Assembly: GCA_019309685.1 (NCBI GenBank)
Contig: JAFDFT010000118.1
Location: forward strand, 1-7,059
Origin: Deltaproteobacteria bacterium
GTDB taxonomy: Bacteria > Desulfobacterota > Desulfobacteria > Desulfobacterales > JAABPS01
Direction: 5' to 3'
Length of the DNA: 7,059 nt
The position numbers and the translations under genes were made by a program. Within the stretch, counting starts at the first letter, position 1. Each line of letters opens with the position of its first letter. The notes below the pieces were generated by a model. The model had not been told where the DNA came from, ran no database searches, and saw nothing but the letters and a program-made list of their open reading frames with translations. Below are positions 4,739 through 7,059 of this stretch, one piece after another.

Positions 4739-5086
4739 TTATTCATGAACACCGGGGAACTGGTCATGATCGTCAATAACCACTTCAGAACATGAATTTG
4801 AATTGTTTTTAAATAATTCAATCACTCTTTCTACAATAATGTCCACGCAGGATTGAATGGGGAAAAATTCATTGGAACGAATTACTGAAACCAAAGCTCC
4901 CTTTCCTTTATCGATAGCTGAACGAATGATATCACCATCATAACTCACCTTCTGAATCATTGAAAATTTTTCTTCAGCAGTTTTGAAATGATTCTTCTTT
5001 CTGGATACTCGCCCGAGTGCGGCAAATTCCCTGATTGAAAGACTGTTTGTCTCAAAATCCATTGATATGTCATATCTTTGAAGCAT
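4739..5086 (-). CDS. Hypothetical protein, 115 aa
   Basis: I do not recognise this protein family. It starts MLQRYDISMDFETNSLSIRE, with a basic middle (RVSRKKNHFKTAEEKFSMI, 26-44), a VSYDGDIIRSAIDKGKGALVSVIRSNEFFPI block (47-77), a predicted helix (DIIVERVIELFK, 82-93) and an acidic C-terminus (EVVIDDHDQFPGVHE). There is no signal peptide or membrane segment, so it should be cytoplasmic. The ATG at 5086 is preferred because GGAGG ends 5-6 nt before it; the upstream ATG at 5098 contributes the Shine-Dalgarno itself and has none of its own. It has its own likely promoter/operator at 5113-5147, follows the csp2 terminator, and lies between the two csp copies. Coding character (charge patterning, good start) supports a real gene. 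Confidence 0.65.
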   Translation of the reverse strand: MLQRYDISMDFETNSLSIREFAALGRVSRKKNHFKTAEEKFSMIQKVSYDGDIIRSAIDKGKGALVSVIRSNEFFPIQSCVDIIVERVIELFKNNSNSCSEVVIDDHDQFPGVHE

Positions 5087-5112
5087 GAAATCCTCCATAG
5101 ATCTGCGAACTT

Positions 5113-5147
5113 CTTATATTTTGCCGCATTTTGATAATGACAAAATG
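5113..5147 (-). promoter_or_regulatory. Possible promoter with overlapping palindromic operator for the 115-aa gene
   Basis: CATTTTG (5127-5133) and CAAAATG (5141-5147) form a perfect 7-bp inverted repeat around 7 bp. On the minus strand a -35-like TTGTCA (5143-5138) lies within it, and ATATAA or TATAAG follows after 18 or 19 bp (5119-5113). The spacing is slightly long, so the promoter call is tentative; the palindrome over the -35 would suit a repressor. It could also form an RNA hairpin if transcribed. Confidence 0.4.
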
Positions 5148-5225
5148 AGAAGATTCTTTGCCCGAACTTTTTCCGTTTTAAGATCTGGTGGTAGCAAATA
5201 GAGCGGGTATAGGTTAAGAAGAGAT

Positions 5226-5265
5226 AAAAAAGGGCACCCCATTGGTATTGGCAGGAATGCCTTTT
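5226..5265 (-). terminator. Intrinsic terminator of csp2
   Basis: On the minus strand GGCATTCC pairs with GGGGTGCC (8 bp, two G-U) around a 13-nt loop, flanked by an A-run and followed by a C and TTTTTTAT. It starts about 20 nt after the csp2 stop codon and is equivalent in placement to the csp1 terminator, though its loop differs. Confidence 0.85.
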
Positions 5266-5281
5266 TTCCAAAGATAGGAAG

Positions 5282-5482
5282 CTAGATTACAGTTACATCG
5301 GCAGCAGCCGAACCTTTTGGACCTTGCTCTATATCAAAGGTCACACGCTCGCCTTCACTCAGGGATTTAAAACCAACCGCATTAATTGTGCTATGATGCA
5401 CAAGTACATCCGGTCCGTTTTCCTGCTCAATAAATCCAAAACCTTTGTTGTCACTAAACCACTTAACAGTTCCATTTGTCAT
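5282..5482 (-). CDS. Cold-shock protein, CspA family (copy 2, variant RNP2)
   Basis: A 66-aa single cold-shock domain, 55 of 66 residues identical to copy 1. RNP1 KGFGFI (13-18) is intact, but RNP2 reads VLVHH (26-30) in place of VFVHH: L27 replaces the phenylalanine equivalent to E. coli CspA F31, one of the aromatic residues that stack on bases. Other changes (N11D, A32T, S35A, S36V, P58S, T65V) are mild. The ATG at 5482 has GAAGGAGG upstream, and promoter, leader and terminator are all intact, so this is an expressed copy rather than a pseudogene. The substitution may weaken or alter nucleic-acid binding. It is monocistronic, downstream of the thioredoxin-like gene with a gap of about 360 bp before its promoter region. 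Confidence 0.96.
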   Translation of the reverse strand: MTNGTVKWFSDNKGFGFIEQENGPDVLVHHSTINAVGFKSLSEGERVTFDIEQGPKGSAAADVTVI

Positions 5483-5601
5483 AATATCATCCTCCTTCCA
5501 AATAATTTCAACGTTGCAAACTGAAGGATGATAGCGTTTAACAAACGGATAATTCCTGCAGAAAGAAGCCCTCCCGCTAATTGGCAGGGAAGCTTAATTG
5601 A
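5483..5601 (-). promoter_or_regulatory. Structured csp2 5' leader with anti-Shine-Dalgarno segment
   Basis: The leader is about 119 nt, as in csp1. TATCATCCTTC (minus strand, 5533-5523) can pair with GGAGGATGATA (5495-5485), an 11-bp helix with one G-U that covers the ribosome site to within 2 nt of the start codon. Pairing is longer than in csp1 because the one mismatched position is compatible here. The CGTTT-GTT-AAACG hairpin (5535-5547) and the upstream stem-loop (5573-5589, with a bulge) are also retained. Confidence 0.6.
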
Positions 5602-5607
5602 TAGTTT

Positions 5608-5636
5608 ATACTAAGCACCCTTAACGCTAATAGCAA
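5608..5636 (-). promoter_or_regulatory. csp2 promoter
   Basis: On the minus strand -35 TTGCTA (5636-5631), 17-bp spacer and -10 TAGTAT (5613-5608), identical in hexamers and spacing to the csp1 promoter. Expected transcript start is near 5601. Confidence 0.75.
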
Positions 5637-5762
5637 GCTAAATATTTATTTTTCTTAAAAAAATCAACCTATGGGTTAATTCGGGCGCTTTCTTGATATG
5701 AGCTATTTTTTTAATTTTGATGGGGAAAAGGCTCTTTTGTTTCCCATTTCGCATGTTTGAAC

Positions 5763-5961
5763 GCAAAAGGAATGGGATAAAAAGGATATCACAAATTGTG
5801 GCACCCTGTCATATTAAGCTTCGAAGAAATTTTTAATATTGTTTATTCAAAAACACATTTTCCAATAAATGGCCTTATCCTTTTTGGTCCTCTCAGGTCT
5901 CAGCGGTTAAATCGTACCAAAAAGCAATAAGAACCTAAACCGCAAATAAAAATCTAGACAA
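5763..5961. other. Intergenic region after the thioredoxin-like gene, with a possible pseudoknot (5880-5943)
   Basis: No gene is seen between the csp2 module and the thioredoxin-like stop codon. Two interleaved inverted repeats are present: CTTTTTGGT (5880-5888) with ACCAAAAAG (5916-5924), a perfect 9-bp match, and GCGGTT (5903-5908) with AACCGC (5938-5943). The A-B-A'-B' order is that of an H-type pseudoknot on either strand, or of two alternative hairpins. No clear U-tract follows on the minus strand, so I see no standard terminator for the upstream pair of genes; this structure might serve in that role or belong to a small RNA. Confidence 0.35.
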
Positions 5962-6528
5962 CTATTTGACTTTGTTTAGCATATTATCAAAATACGCTGT
6001 CACACTTGCATGTGCCCAGTCTGCCCCACCAATGTGCTTAAAGGAAAAGTTTCTATCACCTGAGATAATATAAGTCACCGGTATGCCCTTTATATTTAAA
6101 TCTTTAGGCGCATTCCCCTCTAAATGGTAGATCGGCATTGTATAGCCTTTGGAATCTTTAAATTTTTGAAGATCTTTAATGGATTCACTCGAAATACAGG
6201 CGAACCCGATCTTTCCGCTGTATTGCCCATACAAACTTTCAATACTCGGCATTTCCTGCCGGCATGGCGGACACCAGGTCGCCCAAAAGTTCAAAAAAAC
6301 AGTCTTGCCCTTAAACTGTTCTTTTAAATTTATGGTTTCCCCGTTCAGAGTCTTTACATCCCAATCAATGCTGATATTTTTCTCAACAGGTACAATATTA
6401 GGAGGCTTAAGGGCAATCGTTGACCCATCGAATTTGAGATACAGGTATCCGACACAGAGAAACAAAATCGGAAAGCACACAAACCCTGCAGTAAAACCAA
6501 TCACAAACTTCTTATTTATAAAACTCAT
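5962..6528 (-). CDS. Membrane-anchored TlpA/ResA-like thioredoxin-fold protein
   Basis: A 188-aa protein with an N-terminal basic end and one hydrophobic segment (about 8-31, FVIGFTAGFVCFPILFLCVG) that should anchor it with the catalytic domain in the periplasm. The thioredoxin fold spans about 50-186: VFLNFWATWCPPCRQEMPSI (77-96) holds the CxxC pair C86/C89 with the WCPPC signature of TlpA/ResA/CcmG-type reductases, and KGIPVTYII (147-155) carries the cis-proline P150. Such proteins reduce disulfides in exported proteins, often apocytochrome c. No cytochrome maturation gene is nearby, so the client is unknown. The ATG at 6528 has AAGG 6 nt upstream. It lies 19 nt after a His-rich lipoprotein gene and is probably co-transcribed with it. 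Confidence 0.9.
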   Translation of the reverse strand: MSFINKKFVIGFTAGFVCFPILFLCVGYLYLKFDGSTIALKPPNIVPVEKNISIDWDVKTLNGETINLKEQFKGKTVFLNFWATWCPPCRQEMPSIESLYGQYSGKIGFACISSESIKDLQKFKDSKGYTMPIYHLEGNAPKDLNIKGIPVTYIISGDRNFSFKHIGGADWAHASVTAYFDNMLNKVK

Positions 6529-6547
6529 GTATAGCCTTTAATAAATG

Positions 6548-6982
6548 TTACTTTTGCTTTTTCACTTTATAACGGCCCTTACCTTTTCCTTTGCCTTGCT
6601 TACTTTTCCCTTTTTTCTGGTCAAGTTCATCCGGGACTTCATTACCTACCGCTATCCGCCATGGGCCTTCGAAATGATAACCTACTTCCCAGTATCCTGC
6701 ATTAGACCAGCGAATATACAATCCATCATTAAAATACATCCCTGGAATTTCAATAACCACATAAACACCTAACCCAGTATCATAACTCAGTTCGACACCT
6801 TGCTGATGTTTATGTCTGTAACCATGTGCCGGTGCGTGAGGCGGTGGACCATGGCCCTTTCTCTTTTTTACTATCTTGGCTTTTTTCTTAACGTCAACAT
6901 CATCTCTAAGTATCGGTTGAATCGAACAACTTAAAAAAGCCAAAGCAATAAAAAGTGATAAAACATAATTAAACCTTTTCAT
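6548..6982 (-). CDS. Putative lipoprotein with His/Pro-rich linker and Lys/Gly-rich tail
   Basis: A 144-aa exported protein. MKRFNYVLSLFIALAFLSC is a signal peptide with a near-lipobox FLSC, so C19 is the likely lipidated residue. A basic KKKAKIVKKRKG run is followed by a His/Pro-rich segment (HGPPPHAPAHGYRHKH, about 44-59), which could bind a metal. Next comes an aromatic-rich domain (about 66-112: GVYVVIEIPGMYFNDGLYIR, WSNAGYWEVGYHFEGPWRIA), probably beta-sheet, and a Lys/Gly/Gln tail (122-144). I do not recognise a named family. The ATG at 6982 follows GAAGGAGG by 4 nt, a strong site. It is the first gene of a pair with the TlpA-like protein, which makes a joint envelope function plausible; whether the thioredoxin acts on it is doubtful since no cysteine other than C19 is present. 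Confidence 0.8.
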   Translation of the reverse strand: MKRFNYVLSLFIALAFLSCSIQPILRDDVDVKKKAKIVKKRKGHGPPPHAPAHGYRHKHQQGVELSYDTGLGVYVVIEIPGMYFNDGLYIRWSNAGYWEVGYHFEGPWRIAVGNEVPDELDQKKGKSKQGKGKGKGRYKVKKQK

Positions 6983-7059
6983 TCGGCCTCCTTCGGGAAA
7001 ATGTTTGACCCCATTTACATTTTCAGACTAGGTTTCTGTAATCTCAACATTAACCATCT
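6983..7059. other. Upstream region of the lipoprotein gene, no clear promoter
   Basis: The 77 bp to the window end contain the lipoprotein ribosome site and AT-rich DNA. TTGAGA with GAAAAT 17 bp downstream on the minus strand is the best promoter-like pair but is weak. No frame of another gene is evident. Confidence 0.3.

Larger units (their letters stand above)
5282..5762. repeat. Duplicated csp module, copy 2
   Basis: Counterpart of 3873-4353 at a constant offset of 1409 bp, without detectable indels from the stop codon through the promoter to about 5762. An inverted repeat TCCCATT...AATGGGA (5742-5748, 5771-5777) lies at its outer edge and is not shared with copy 1. Confidence 0.85.

Noticed and set aside
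4957..5271. Minus-strand 104-aa frame
   Set aside because: It overlaps the 115-aa gene in another frame and runs into the csp2 terminator; no ribosome site or domain.
6124..6772. Plus-strand frames opposite the thioredoxin-like and lipoprotein genes
   Set aside because: Antisense to a CxxC thioredoxin gene and a signal-peptide gene; no domain of their own.
1..7059. tRNA, rRNA, CRISPR array, transposase or prophage genes
   Set aside because: None seen: no cloverleaf, no regularly spaced repeats and no transposase or integrase motif in any frame.

Overview
The window looks like chromosomal DNA of a Gram-negative bacterium, most plausibly a Desulfobacterota/deltaproteobacterial lineage. That placement is an inference from protein flavour (a Spy/CpxP-type envelope protein, two lipoprotein-like signal sequences, a TlpA-type thiol protein, CspA-type cold-shock proteins) and AT-rich intergenic DNA; no rRNA or tRNA gene is present to settle it. 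Every convincing gene is on the minus strand, so the reading order of transcription is from high to low coordinates.

Layout in transcription order: (1) 6982-5962, a His-rich/Lys-rich putative lipoprotein followed 19 nt later by a membrane-anchored TlpA/ResA-like thioredoxin. (2) 5762-5226, a cold-shock gene (csp2) with its own promoter, a leader of about 119 nt and an intrinsic terminator. (3) 5147-4739, an unrecognised 115-aa protein, then about 370 bp (4738-4373) without a convincing gene but rich in small inverted repeats. (4) 4353-3823, a second cold-shock gene (csp1) whose gene, leader, promoter and upstream DNA align with csp2 at a constant offset of 1409 bp. (5) 3721-3002, a 50-aa Lys-rich protein and a shortened CvfB-like S1/winged-helix RNA-binding protein. 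(6) a remnant-like open frame on the plus strand (2787-2990). (7) 2751-1636, a nitronate monooxygenase/2-nitropropane dioxygenase-family flavoprotein. (8) 1399-1, a Cpx-like envelope-stress operon: Spy/CpxP-family protein, CpxR-like response regulator and the first 44 codons of a membrane sensor kinase, which overlaps the regulator by 11 nt and runs off the window.

Two regulatory stories stand out. First, the Cpx-like operon is preceded by a cluster of GTAAA/GTAAC half-sites, three of them spaced exactly 10 bp apart, closely resembling the published CpxR box (GTAAA-N5-GTAAA); a similar GTAAA-N6-GTAAA pair lies upstream of the flavoprotein gene. This suggests autoregulation and a small local regulon. 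Second, both cold-shock leaders carry a conserved segment complementary to the Shine-Dalgarno region (8 bp plus 3 in csp1, 11 bp in csp2, each with one G-U), which suggests a temperature-responsive translational switch retained after the duplication. csp2 has also lost the RNP2 phenylalanine, so the two copies may have diverged in function.
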